DNA of 64,000 nucleotides from Monomorium pharaonis (taxonomy: Eukaryota > Arthropoda > Insecta > Hymenoptera > Formicidae), in NCBI RefSeq assembly GCF_013373865.1, contig NC_050467.1:25256996-25320995 (forward strand), written 5' to 3'. Positions 27,201 to 42,100 of this stretch are shown piece after piece (the first letter of the stretch is position 1; each line of letters starts with the position of its first letter). A model generated the notes under the pieces. That model was not told the DNA's origin and ran no database searches. It worked only from the letters and a program-made list of their open reading frames with translations. The position numbers and the translations under genes were made by a program.

Positions 27201-30200
27201 ATACGGGGATAAGCGGCGCAATATCGCCGGCGTAATTTTATTCTCGCGCCGGGGCGACGATAACGAGAGAGGCCTGGTAACTGGCCGGCCGGCCATTCGA
27301 GCGGCCCGATTCGATTTAAATGGCTGTCGATAGTTGTCGATTAAACGCGGCGCGCCGATTACGGCTGATAATGTTTGTTTGGTGGCTATCTCGACAGCGC
27401 CGACAGCGTCGGTGATCGTGCGCGGCTTACGGCGTGACAGCACGCTGCGCCTGCGAGGCGAGAGATGCGTCTCTGAAATTATCGCCCGCGTTCCGGCGTA
27501 AGTATCGCGAATACAGAGTTGCCATCGTTGCATACTTGACCGATGGCAATTTACGAGGTGAGATAACGCTCGTCACGAAATTTCGACGTCGCTGCGATCT
27601 TCGAAGTGGAGGAAGGAGAGGAACACACGTTTCTCTTTTTAATTATAACCCTGGGCGATATCACCGCCCTGCGCGACACAGGACACACTGTAACATGATA
27701 CTCGAACGTTTTACGGGTTTCGCGCGTCGATTCGAGTACCCGGGGACACGGGAACGATACGTTCTAGTTCCGTTTTCGTCCTTAATACCGATAAATCGCT
27801 CGCGTACCGTTACGCCTCTCGAAATCCTCCGCATACTTTCCGCGACGACGTGCCCGACGCGATAACGAAAAGGAAGGCGGAGAGTGAGGCGATATGTAAT
27901 AATACATAACACGTGGCCGTTATATTCCCCAGACGACGACGGAGCCCGGTCGGCCCGATCGACAAGGGCGTATTACGCCCGTCGCGGACAGTAATGGAGG
28001 GAGTTTTGCATATTATGCAGGCCGCGTGCGGATTCTCTATGCATAATGAGACGTGTCGTCGTCGGACTAACAATAAAGCGCGCCCCGTCATTCGATATAT
28101 ATTTGGCTCTTCTTCCTCTGGCGTTTTAATACCGCGAAGAAATATGCTCTAAGGGTGACCTCTCGATTAAATACGAATCTCAATTTTTACTGAATATACA
28201 CGTACCGTCAATTATTATTATTGTTGTTATCGTTTCTCCATGCGATTGGTTTCCGTGCCGTGGGAGAAATTTATTTACTTTTTATAAGAAATTTATCGCG
28301 AGCCCGTTACATTCGAGAAAACGATCTACCCGCGTCGGTTTCGCCGCCGCCGCCGCTTATTGTAAAGACACTTTCCTGAAATTTTATTCGCGGAAGACAG
28401 TTCTTCGTCACAGCCGTGCGTTTTTTAGCTCGTTCCGCGATACAGCCACTTGCGATTTCGCGCACGCGAATTTTACAGCGCGCCTCGCCGAGGATTCATT
28501 TGCCTCTAACGCGAGATTGATAATAACAACGCATTCTCTTAGATCGCGTCGGGATAAGATCGGCCGAGCCATAAATTCGTTCTAAGGACATATTTACGAG
28601 TGCGCGATTGAAAATTACGCTCTTTGCGGAAGCGAGAAAAGAGAAGGAGACGAGCGTGCTGTCAGTTTTTTCCTTGGCCTTCATCGAATGATCAAGTAAT
28701 CGAGCGGAAAATAGGGTAGGAAAAATGAAAAAAAAAAAAAAAGGGAGAAACCAACACTGAATTGCGCTTTCTACACGCGCTTTTCATTTGCGTTATATGG
28801 TCCGCGCTAAAAGGATTGTTAACGGGACGACGTAGCGATCGCGCCCACCAACACGCGGATGTCGATGCAAATTACTCCGGCAGTATACAGCGCGGCATGC
28901 TAATAACGTCTGAGTATCACTGGGCATTTGCGTCGCGGAAATATACGGCGCTATTTATTTTCCCCGGCGGCTCTGTTCGACGAGTCAACAGGGTAGCGAG
29001 AATACTTGTTCTACTCTACTTTGTCCTCCCCACCTTCTCAAGTTGATAACGAAAATGTTACATACTATACTTTGTTAGTGGTAAATTCAAGGAAAGAGAA
29101 TAGATTGGATGATTCAGCGGAACAATAGCTTGCAGGTTTAACATTTATAAAAAGATTTAATAGCGATTATCAAGAAATTATGCCTGAAAGCGTTAAATAA
29201 TTGGTTCGATCAATTAATTTTTTGCTACAATAAAAATTTCTATAAATTTTATGTTATATTAAATTCTAACAATTGTTTCATTACAGCTATAAAAAGATAT
29301 ACCAGTATGTGTTAAATAGATTTGTTATAATCGCTAATTTAATTTATTTAACTATAAAACTTTCGTATGTTATGGCTATAGATCTGTTGACTCAGTGAAG
29401 TTGACAGTAAAGTTCTTAGTTGTTTTATAACAAATCTTTTTTTCTTATGCCCTTGTAAAGATTAAAAACTATCCTCGTCAGCCTCGATGCACTTCCATTC
29501 TGTCACTGGTTAGAGCTAATGTAAACGTTTTAAAGAAGGCAACTATATTAAAAATGCAAATAAATATCTTCCTTATTTTCATTTTTTTTTAAATTTCTTG
29601 TTCTTTACTTACAAACCAAATTTTTTTTTCTTTATTTCCAATATTGTTACTTCTCACATTATTGATTTTTTTCTCTTGAATAACACTGTATATTATGCAA
29701 AAGTACTTAAAAATCAAGCTACAGATCTGCTGAGTAAACGCTTCGTTAAAGAGCGCGTATTTCTGCTTTTACGATATACGAGCAAGGACTCTCGGAACCT
29801 CCACGACGTGAAGGAATAGAGAGACGACGTATTCGCGCTTTTACACGGCAATTAACTCGTTATTAGGTAGTTTGGAGACCACGAAACGATTTCGCTATTT
29901 CAAAAACTTAGCACGTTGACCATCGACGACTTTTCGTTAAGACGCGAAGAAGCGTTCTCTTCCCCGTTCACCGGACGCGTTGATAAGGAGCAATTAAAGT
30001 CATGATTTACAGGCTTGACTTGCCGTTCGCCGAGCTACGACGATTATTTTGTAAACGACGAACGACCGGTGCCGCGACACACCGTCTGATTTATCGTTGA
30101 CCTTCTTTCCGCGCCACATGTCCAATGCGTCGTTAATTATCGCCGTTAATAATACCCTCCGCGCCCACAGAGCGAGTAACGATGGTGTAACGATCCTTTC

Positions 30201-33200
30201 CAGGGAGGACACTTACGTTCCTCCTCGCAGAAAAATACGACACGATGTGTTTCGCGTGTGCGCGAAACGTTAGCGACGTTTATTTATCGACGGCTCGAGC
30301 GCGCACGTGGATTTCCCGTCCAAACAATGCTGCGTTGAAAGTAACGAGGTATACGCGATATTCTCGATGGGTATGTAGCGACGGGCACAAGGTAAACTTT
30401 CGTATAAATTACTTAAGAAAATATTGCGTAACGTAACGGGGTGACTATGTGTGTGTAGGCGATAACGGGAAAGGGATATCGCCTATTAATCTATATCTCG
30501 CTATTGATTGTCGTAGATGAACTCCTCGATTTGACGTCATTAATCATGGAACGATCCCGTCGATCGTTCCTGAAGATAATTAATTTGGATTATAGATCGT
30601 TCAATTACGATTGACAATAGAAGGCGCCGTTGAATCGTGAATTTTCGGGCGGGGAGGGCACCGACGTAATTAATGTAATACGCCAAGTTAGCCGCGCGAG
30701 TATGAGCGATCGTTAACTGAATCAACGGGAGACCGATGAGTTGATTGGCATCAATTTCCCGCGATAGCGCAATCGTCCGTGTAAGTATGGCTCTTCCACG
30801 CACAGCCGCCGATACTCTAATGCGGCCGCTCATTAAGCGCGAGAGCGTGTGCGAGAGAAAATGAGTCAAGCAAATGCCTCGATCGCATTCTTGCTGCAGC
30901 GAAGGGCGGTTACTTCTCAAGTAGATTCCCACGAAATTCCCTTTTCAAAGGGCTTAACACCACGTGAATAACGTGACTTTACGAGGAACATGGAAAAACA
31001 TAACTAAATGATGAAAGTCACCAAGGTGATTAAGGAACGCCGTCAAACTCTCCGATAAACATTTCCTGCTGACAAAAATATATGTGCCTGACAAAGACAA
31101 TCGTCGAGAAAAATCGAGTCGAGTTAATGGCGAGATTAATGATCCGGATGAGTCTTAAATAGAGTCCGCGTTTCTTTTCGCCGTTTCGCATACCGATGAG
31201 GCAATCGCGATAATTAATCACCGTTTCATCGGCGAGGGATGATAAATCCGCGGAGACTCGATTCCGACGATAGGCCGCGCGCATGATTAACGCCAGCGTC
31301 GCCATAATAACGGCGTCGCCATAATCGAAGACGATAAATTAATAACGAGCCATCGACGGATCCCACGAAAAATGCGACGTGCTTTCCCTAATAAATTCTC
31401 GCGAACGATAATTAACGTCATGCACGGACATTATTGCAAATACAGAGAAAGCCGAGGCTGGCGAGAGTCGCGAATATTGTGCCGCGATAATTGCGCTTGT
31501 TAATAAACAAAATCTGTCCTTTAATTCTTACGAAAGAAAGAGAAAGAGGAAAGTATAGGTATGAAGAACAAGTTTTCTCGCGGATAATAATAAAAAGATA
31601 AAGCGCAAATCAAAGGGAGGGGAGGGGGTGGTCCTGTGACACGTTGCCACCATTACAGATATTATAAGCTCGAGGAAGATGCTAGGATAAGAAATTAAGT
31701 ATCCTAGCAGCACTTCCCAACGGGAAGAAAATGCGTGAAAAATGCACGTCTATCATGCATCTGCCCGATAATGTTCACATTTGACGTCGATCTTTAATTT
31801 GCATCCTTTGTTCCGCTCGATATCCCCTTCTCAATGTCTTCGATAGCTCAACGCAATTACGCTCGCTGCATGCCGCTTAACTGCTAATTGCGGCGCGCAA
31901 AACGCGCTCACGTGGCTGTAAAAGTGTGCCCTCCTCTTACGCCGTTCACGTCATACACCTAATTCAGCAATACCGATTGCGGGCGATTTATCTCGGCCTC
32001 TTGTAATAGAAAAACAGGTACATTACATTCACAGATGTAATATATTCTATTTAGATGATATTAATATTATGTATACATGTACAATTCAAAATCGTAATCG
32101 GAAGAACTTGGACTTGGAAGAATTTTAGTATAATTATAGTAAATTTTACTAATTTACATAGTTTAAAAAATTTAGTTTTTTAACACAAAATTTTCTACAC
32201 TGGAAAACAAAATACAAAATGTTTTTTTACATGTTTTTGAGTTCTATAAGAAATTGATCTCGGTAGAATGCTTATTACATTATTCTATTACACATAGAAT
32301 GTAATGTATATAAAATATATTACGTTCTGCATAAAATGACATACAATTTTTTATTATACGTATCGCATATATACGACGTAATGCATAAGGTCACATTTTT
32401 ACGTCGATGAATTTCGATATTTTCCTCTGACGTTTAATTCGGGCCCCGATTGATCGGCCCGTTCGTCTCGTTCGCAAGTGGTCCCCTGGGCGACTGCAGT
32501 TATGCAAATCGAGATGATACACCATTAGCGGAGGTATCCCTCCAGCGCGCGTCCTTCTCCGCGGAAGCCAATCAGCGTCGCGAGAGGTGCGTAATTAGCA
32601 GTTACATTATATCCTTCGGCTTTCGTGCGTACGCACGCACACACGTTACGCGCGTCCAGGTCACACCGAGAAGTCAGGAGGTGCGCGTGCATGTATACAC
32701 GTAAGTGCGCAACACACGCCGCCCGGTTGTTCTCGCGCTTGTTAAGATTCATAAGGCGAACGCGCGTTACACGCGACCCGGTGGCCCTCATTAGAGCTCT
32801 AATTGCGTGCGATTATCCCGGCAATTACCCAGCGAATACATTACGCGAGTCGCCGAATCGCGATCACGCGGGCGTCGTCGTCGCGCGGAGTCCGCGTTTC
32901 GTAATCTCGCTCTCGTGCTCGAGGGCATGTGGGCTCGACTAATCTGAAACCGCGCGCATATGCACAGCTCGACTTTGTACACAGAAGCGTGCGTTCAAAC
33001 TCTAATATTGCAACACACAAATTGACCTTTCGATTTAATTAATAAGAAGAAAAAAAAACAGTCTAGGTTTCTCTCGATCGTCTGTACAAGCCTTGACCGG
33101 GAAAGGAGTAAGGATGCTTTTTGCTTTTCGATCTTTTCGCATTATCACGATAGATAAGAGGCCGCAAATGGATTCACGCCTGGGGATCTCTCGAACACCT

Positions 33201-35531
33201 TAATTCGCTGCCGTTCGTGCCGTGCTTGATGTGTAGGCAGCTTTAACACGCGCCGACGCGGCGCGCGTGCAACGTGCGCGAAAACTTTGTTGGCCGATAA
33301 TCCGCGGGGCCCCGGAGTCACGCGAGGAGGCCTCGTCGGAATTCCACACGTGGATATATTCGCGCCTTATTAACGACGTGCCGTCGTCGCGCCGCCGGGA
33401 CGACGACGCGATCCACGAGGGCAGCACGTAATAAAGTACAGTTAACAGTCTCTCTCTCTCTCTCTCGCTCTTTCTTGCCGGTTCTCGGCGATGTCTTCTT
33501 AAGCGAATCTCACCACGGGGAGACGTTGACGTAGGAAAGAGAAATGTGTAGCGACGGAGAGAAAAAGAGAGAGAGAGAGAGAAAGAGAAAGATTGTCGAA
33601 CCGGAGGCGTGCGCGTTTGCCTAGAAGCGTGGAATTCCATCGACCGGCGCTCACGCCTTGTTAACGTGACGCCCACAGCGGAGTAAACGCTCCGCTAGCG
33701 GAAAAAATGCCGCAACTACTTATCCCCGCGCGATCGTACCCTCTCATGCGAAACGTTACTTAACGACAAAGTCGACACGGCACCAATGGCGTTATTATTT
33801 ATTCTTTATATACTTGGCATTATTACTCGTTAACAACCGCGAACGTTTTCTTCGCACGCCGATGTTTAATGACAAAGTTGAGAAGAATTATATGTAATTG
33901 TTCATTCGGATAATTACACGGTCGTATATAATTATCGAGATGCAAATATAAAAATAATGTACGGTACACATAAACGTGCGTGTAGAAAAATGAATACGTT
34001 AAATTGGTAGAAGCGATTACGTGATGAGTTGACCTCTTTTTGTTCTTTTTTCCTTTTTATTTTTTTTATTTTTTAAGGGGAAACAAAAGCACGATGGCAG
34101 TCGTATAAATTTTTCATGTAGTACGGCTTATCTTATTCACGATGCAAAAAACGATTTGCATTACCAAGTGGTTACAACTTTTCGAGTAGCGCAACTGTGT
34201 CATTTATCTATACACCTTCTCTACATTATACTTGCTTTTCTTTGAACAACATTGATCCTAACTGTGGGAAATGTCAAGAATATTTTATTCAAATTTATCA
34301 TCTAGAGAAGGCATCTTTAATGTTCTTAATATACAACATTTTGCAAAATTAAGTACATAGTAGCAACTACATTCATATTTAATATATAAATATGACTTTA
34401 TTGAGTAATATACATTTTATTAATCACTTTATTTCTAATGCATAGTGTTACATTATATAATATATATTGTATATTAAATAGTATATATAAAATTAATTGT
34501 TTACAAAGTAAAATTTGCGTAAAACTGCGCAATGCACATTCTTAATATTGTACACCGGAAGAAAAAATAGTTACAGTAACTTAGAATGTCACTATAATTC
34601 ATAATAATTTTTTAATTCAATTAATTTTTATAGTTATTTAACAATATAAATAATAGTTTGTTTAAACTATATTAAAGTTTTCATAATTATAATATTAATC
34701 TATGCAACTTGAAGTTGCCAATAATAATTAAGTTGTACTGTAAAATAATCACTATAAAATTTTACTACAAGCATTTTGTTATTATCAATATTTATAGTAA
34801 TAATTACTATAAAAATGATATTTCTGGTTAGAATTATTTTACTACACAATTATAATTGTACATATTACATACTTTTCTTCAGTGTGAAATAAATTTTACA
34901 CAATTTTCACCGTAACTCTGTCCGCACGTCACTCGAATTTCCCGACACTAACAAAGCGCGCGATAGCACACGCAAGAAGAGAAATGTCGTCTAACTGTGC
35001 GTGTTTGCACGGCTGTATATTTTCTACGCGAGATAGCTCCGCGATGCTCCCAACGAGAGCAGAGGGAGGTGAAGAAGGACAATGTGCACAGGAAAGGACG
35101 AAGAGCAGAACGCGAAGGCAGAAGCCTGTTCTCTGGAACATCCCGGCGGCGGTCCAAGATGGCGTCCACGCTCGGTGGTTTCCCGTTTACTCCTTCTCTC
35201 GATCTCCTTCTCTCCCGGCTTAATTCCCGATAGCGTCGACCCTTACCATCTTGCCCTTTTTTGGTTACGCGTTACGCCCATGGAATACGTAACGCGCGCG
35301 GTGATATACGCACGTAGAACGCATCTGGAGCGCGCCATGCCCGGACTTTACGTTCGCCTTCGCTCATGTACGCGTGCGTGAGTGACTGCGTACCGCGTGA
35401 ATGCGTATGTGCGTAAGTGCATGCGTGCGTGCATGCGTGTACGTAACGGTATCGAGCACCACCGAAAGACATGCACGGCCACCCCTCGGTCACGGATTAG
35501 CATATCAATCCCCTCGTTATATGACCCCGTT

Positions 35532-35566
<35 letters not shown>

Positions 35567-36096
35567 CTCATTCGCACTCTCTTTCTCTTTCTCCCCTGTC
35601 TCTCGATCCGCGCCATTAACACTTCTCGCGAGTACATAGCCATTGTTACAATTGCGAACTCTACTTGATATTTCTGTTCAGATTATAGATGGTTACAGTT
35701 AGGTAATTTTGACACGTGAATTTTGGTCAACTGAAAATTTTGGATTAGCTCCGTCTATTACATCCGAGCTCTCCTCGACGCGACGTTCAGATTCTAATTG
35801 CAGATTGTTGATAAATGAAGATTGAGCTTAATGTTTAAGAGAGAGAAAAGCGACTCTATAGCGACGTTAACGAGAGATTAATGTAAGCCTTACGTCCGAC
35901 GATAATAAATATCAATACCGCTAATAAATATCGTCGACGGATTGCATTAATCTATTGCATCTGGTTATATATGATTGCCGTATTATATCACTACTGCATT
36001 AATGTAAAAATACGATATTAGCTGACATATACGTTAATGGATAATGGAGTTTTTGCGTATAAACCTTGTGGTCAAATTAGTTGGTCAATACAGTTG

Positions 36097-36133
<37 letters not shown>

Positions 36134-39100
36134 TTCTTGCTTTCTCTAATACGTTAGAGATTAAGACATCGAAAAATAATGCTATTAAAAAATAGGACAC
36201 GACTCATTAAAGACTTCCTGTTCTTCATATCTGTCTCAAAATAATGACACACTGAAATTTGCAAATCTTTATGTCGAGCAGTAGTTTTTGAGATATGTGA
36301 GATCTTAGAGATCTCGCTCATTTTATGTTTAGACATTACTTGTCACTGATACTATCGCACACGCGACTCAGGTGACTATTTAAACGTGATATAATTAGCC
36401 AGTTTTAAACTCTCGAAATACAGCTTGAAATAAAAATTTGCAGATTTTTTTACTTTGAAACACCTCATACAATACATATGTAAGAAAAAAATGTTCTTCT
36501 TGCATGTCTCGTCAAGTGTCAGGAGTATTATATTATCGTGATGGTAATATCTTTTTTATGAATCAAGAGTATATTACGGGTGAGCAAAGTGCAAATGAGA
36601 CGATTATTACTGACTGCGAAACGAGCAGAGAAAACAATGAAGATCGCCGCGTCACGCGAATGCATCTCCAGACGAGACTGCGATTCTTCTCACGGCGCGA
36701 TCCTTGTAAGAAATATCAATCTTGCTTAACGCGTCTCGAGAATGCTAATGTCAAGTCGCCACTGACATTGCTTTATTAATTCTGTATATCATTTGCATCG
36801 CGCGTACCACTCTCGGCAACTATAGAAAATGCTCGTACATCAGATAATCTAATTATCATACTGAATCAAACGATTAAATTTATTAATTGTAATTCTAAAT
36901 CTTATTAAATATTTAATTTATTGATACTAATAAGATACTCGATATTACTTGGAACTCTTCATCATGCGAATGGCGAATAATAATAGTAATTACCATTATA
37001 TAATTGACTCATTAAAATATAATAGAAGCAATTCCAATTTTATAATGAATTCCAGAGTTTTACTGAAAACTATTATATGTAAGATGATTCATATTAATCC
37101 GTCTTTGTGTGACTAAATTAACAATCGCGTTGAGTTGTCCTATGCTTACCTGCGTTTCGGTTAATGATAACGCCTGCGCCAACTGTTTCCTCTCTGCGCC
37201 GACGACGTAGTGATTTTTCTCGAAGGCGTGTTCCAGCTTGAGCAGCTGACTCGGACTGAAAGCTGTCCTTATTCTTTTCGGTTTCCTGAAGGGTTGAAGT
37301 AAGAAACCGGGTATATCGGGACCTGAGACGAACAAATTTAACAAAATTAAAAACTTTAGGAAATTTCAAGAAACTTAAAAATTTTGTTCCAAGTTATTTA
37401 GATTTTTAATCCAGGATTATTTCAATAAGACCTGGTTATATTATCGCGGTATCATTTTTACAGAAATTTAAAAGATAAGATGAAAACGCAGTAAAAAGAG
37501 GAAAGGAAAAAAAAGAAGGCGGAGATTATCGCCGAGCTATCATTAAGAAGGAAGGTAAATGTTGAATCTAAATAATGAATCAGCGATATGAATCGACGTT
37601 GGTAAGAACGCGTAATTCACCGCCGACAAATTAAAATGGTAATTTAATTATACAAGGAGCCGCCCGCATAAAGTTTCAGACGGTTCGGACGCGATTAGCC
37701 GGTTAGCATGAGCGAATAGGGGAGCGGAGGCCGCGCGCGATTTATTAACGATTAATTAATTGTTAAGTGCCACGACGTCATCCGGCTAGTGTCCGTGCGC
37801 GCCTCATAGAGCCTCGCCTTGAAAATAAATAATCGACACGCAAGCCACGAATTCGTTCACGAACTGGCGGGACCGTGCGTGCCAGCGGGGAGGAAGGAAA
37901 ACCACCTACTCGTGGCGGCAGCGGCGGTGGCGGAGAGAAGGTGAACAGAGCCAGGAACTCGGGGCCAGGTAATTGAGTATTCTACCACGAAAGAGCCATG
38001 TCGATCGGCCGATAGCCACGTCTGCCGGAAGTCACCCGAGATGCTTTAGCGGAAAGCGCGAGACGATAAATCGCCACGTCGCCCGTACGGTTTCCCTCCG
38101 GCGCGTGACTATACTTCGCGACTGTGTGTTATACCGAGTGTTAATCCGATTCTCAGCAATCACTCTTTGAAATCGTTGCGGTGATATCACGGGAATAGGA
38201 AATCGAACCGCTAGAAAGTCCGCTGGAAACGATGAAAGTCTGACTGTAAGGTTTGGCGTTTGCGTTCGCAGATTCAAAAAGAATTTCATATACGGAAAGA
38301 ACAGTTTCTGTTAAAATATCTAAAAACTTTGCTGGACCTGAAAATGATTTTATTACCATTAAAATAATTATGTGGTATGTTCAAGTTGGTTACTAGAATG
38401 TCAAGATTTTTTTACAGCAGAGTGCTTTGATATTAAAATGATGATAGCCTAAAATGACATTTAATAACATTTTATTTATATTAAAATAGTGTTAAATACT
38501 TTTGTTAATCCGTCACTTTGCACCAAAAAAATGTTTTATTGATATAGACAGATGTCACAACCAAAATATCGCTAATTTTTCTACTAGAATTCTGACATAT
38601 AGAATTTGTAAATTCTGCTTCAGTTAGGTTGATTAAATGCAATACATATGCATGTTATTGTTATGTCATATTATGTCATAGAACAAAATGTTAAAAACTT
38701 AAAAGTTAAATAAAGTTCTTAATTTTGTGATAAATAATTTTATTTGACGTAAGAAAAATATGAAAAACATTCTAGAGTTAAAAATCCTTCATAATTATTT
38801 TGATCCAAATTTTTGTCCAACAAAATCATTTTCAGATTTGCATCTATATAACTAAATTTTTTAGAGCAAAATCGTTTTTATATATGATTACGCATAATAA
38901 TTTTATGCGACGTATACGGAAATTGAGCGCGAAGCTGAAAAGTCCTCGTGTAATCCGGAAGAAACGTAACAAAATTCCGAACTTCTCTCTCTATCCTTTC
39001 CCCGTGACGATCTCCGACATCAATTAGCATTTGCATGCGCCTTCCGTGTTATTATTCATTGCGGTTTCTAAATTATAGCGTCAGCGCGCAAAGTGATCTA

Positions 39101-42100
39101 AATAAGTCACGCGCAGTAGGTTACAGCTAGTAACCGGTATAACGTACACGCGACCAGCCGCAACGGTGAATCGTATCATTTGCATTGCGAAAAATTTATC
39201 CGTTAGGATCTTTGCGGCTGAAACTGACAAGTTAATAGTTCGATAGTACGGCGACTGCTATATCCTCTAGCCATCTGTACGTTTCCCATATTTTTTTGCC
39301 GGTGGATTCTCAATTGCGGCATTAGAACTAACAAAGTGATCGGGAAGTAGGTTAAACGCATCGACCGATAGTATCGCGATCGACCGCCGAATCATTACAT
39401 TTAACGCTATCGATACTCGAGCACCACCTGCGATTTTGGGTAATGAATAGGTATCTTGGATAGCCGGATAGAGATTCATACCGACAGCATTAATCTCATT
39501 TGCATCCCATCGCGAAAGAAATTCACCGTGTAATCTTCGTGGATGATTTTATAGGCCTATCATTCCAGGTGGCCTTCCGTCATGATGGCATATAAGTCAC
39601 ATTTTCCTTATTTCAAGAAAGAAAAGATTCGCGCGAGAAGAAGGTGGTTAAATCCGTATTTGAATCACTCGTTTTTATTATCCCGTTTCTTCTTGGTTGG
39701 TTGAACGAAGAGATATGAACATTTTCAATAAAATTAATTGAATGACATGCCTCTTCGAGTATAATGTGACGTTATATCGTTGTTTTTTGCTCGTCTCGCG
39801 TTGTCACTCATCGGAATCGCGAAGCGGGCGTCTTAATGAACACGTCACGCGTACACGGACGTGTATTGGTTAAATAGCACGCGCTTCCACATGTGAGCGC
39901 ATTCTTGTGAATCGTGCGGCGAAGGTTGATCCTTGGATCAAAGCATCTCGCATGCGAATAGACGCGTTAATCAGACGCGCTATACCGAGGTGATGATAAC
40001 ATAGTCGTCTCCATCTAATCCGACGTAATTCGCGTAATCCACATAAATCCTGGCGAATGAACTTGAAGAAATGCACCATCATACATAAGTGCTTTTTTAG
40101 CTATTTATACAGTAATATTCATGTGTAGATATTTATATGTATATAATATTATTGTAATAATCGTATTGAAGAATAAAATATGTATAATTTTTATTTATTT
40201 TTACACTTGTTGATACACACGTTGCAGCAGAAATCTTGACAGCTTTGTACAATTCTTTATGCATCAAAAGAGAAAAGTTTGGTATTTATTGACGAGAATT
40301 GAATGTTACAATAATTATGAGAGCCTCCAATTTTGTAATAATAACATATAATGTATTACATGTACAAAAATGATTGCAATTATTTTAATTTACATATAAT
40401 AATTACCAAAAGTGATTATCATAGCAATAATAATTATTAAAATAAAGTTCCAAGCCATAATATTTTAAACATTCAGTTGTAATTTGCAAATATTAAATAT
40501 TTTTCTGTCTATGCGTTTTTTGTGATTACAAAATTTATGATTCTGTTTATTGGCAACAAAAATTGTTATTTAAAAAAAAAATACATTTTAGTTACAATCT
40601 ATTCGTTAAATCTCGCACTTGTGATACATATGTATGATGCAATTCTTTTCTGTTATTTTACACAACGGAGAGTAAACTCAGATAAATGTAAATTACATCG
40701 CATTACACGAGCGGGCGGTTCTCTGCAGGTATACACGACCGGCGCTAATTACAGCGACGGAATAAAGGATCATTAGCGGCGCACCCGTGCGTGAAGCGAT
40801 CGCTATTTATGTGGGTAATGAATAGTAATGCGATGACTCTTATACGGCGACTGTATGTGCTCGGCCGCGATTTTGAATGCGTGACATACGTTGCATACCG
40901 CGACTGTGGTCCGCAGCTGTGAGGTAACAATCGCGTTTCGCCAATAATTAATTAGCCGGCGGGACGGTCTAGAATTACGCTGAACGACGCGACAAAAGTG
41001 CATGCAATACAAAGCGCGCAAATATGATAAATAATTGTACTCGCCCTTTTGTAACTCGCGATCAACATAGCGAGCATCAGAATGCCCGAAAGTGGCGAAT
41101 TGTTATCCATACTGAAGGAACGCAGCCTGCGTATTTCAGCCATTGCAATTTAATTACACACATATTATGTACTTAATTTTCCATTATTATCTTCAATTCT
41201 TTTGAGATATCCTAAAACGAGCTAAAACAGAAAATTGCGATCGCCGGGAGGATCTCGTAATCCGAAATGCGATCTTCACTAGGACGGGCGACGCGCGATC
41301 GATCCGCGATCCCTATCGATCCCGTGGCGGGATCGCGAACGGGCGCTTGGTCGTTAGCGGTTCCCTAGGAACTTCCTAGACATCGCCTCGAGCGACACGC
41401 TTAACTCGTCCATACGGCGCGTTGGGATAGCGGAGGAAGAGGAGCAGGAGGAAAAGACAGAGAAGAAGAAGAGAAGGAAACCACGACAACAACGAAGAGG
41501 CGAGTCGGATGGCCTGTAATTACGGGAAGCTTGTGCTGCGGCTTTCGCAGCTGAGACGCCCAGAGCGACTCGAAATTACTCAAAAATAAGACCAAATGGT
41601 AAACGTATCAAATTATATCTCTCCCGCGCCTTCCCTCCGCCGAGCTTTCCCCTTTTTCTCTGTCTTTCTCTCTCCTTCTCTCCGTCTCGCATTTCGCCAG
41701 TAAAAACCGCTCCCGTGTGCTCGGCGCATCGCACTAATGCGTTTTTAATTGTCGCTAAGCGTGCAACGAGACGTCGACGTTCACGCACGAAACAGGTGAA
41801 AATGCAAATAAGGGAAGGTGGATGCGCCGGCGTTTGGTAGGCTTGAGCCTCGTCTTCCGAAGGTGGTGGCGTTCTTCCTCGACTATTAAAAAGCGCGACA
41901 TAAAATTTGAAAGAAAAGATCGCAGACGCGAATGAAAATAACGTGAGGAAAAATGGTCAATATCACCCCCTCGTTTCTAAATCTTTCTTCCTTATCGGAA
42001 GTCAAAGGTCCATAAATCGCAGCGGAATTACGGCGTGATAGCACGGAATTTTACTGATTGCTCGACTTTATTATTTCTCGCGGCTATCGTAATTTCAGCG

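Larger units (their letters stand above)
18231..37149 (-). other. ems intron 2 (about 18.9 kb)
   Basis: A phase-0 intron splitting the homeodomain after residue 44, with GTAAGC donor and TTTCAG acceptor. No second gene is supported on either strand. It holds three MITE-like elements between 20.7 and 26.3 kb and a weaker one at 34.5-34.9 kb. It also has a near-perfect short hairpin (22650-22713), TAAT-rich unique segments (about 23.04-23.10 and 30.48-31.51 kb), POU-type sites near 28.0-33.9 kb, and GA/CT tracts at 24.5, 33.45-33.59, 35.53 and 36.10 kb. Several 1-kb blocks, such as 26.8-28.2 kb, are CpG-rich and non-repetitive, which fits enhancer sequence better than transposon debris. Confidence 0.85.

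Noticed and set aside
32245..32335. Possible hairpin (ATTACATT...ATAGAATGTAAT).
   Set aside because: It is AT-rich with an unequal arm and local alternatives; not convincing above background.
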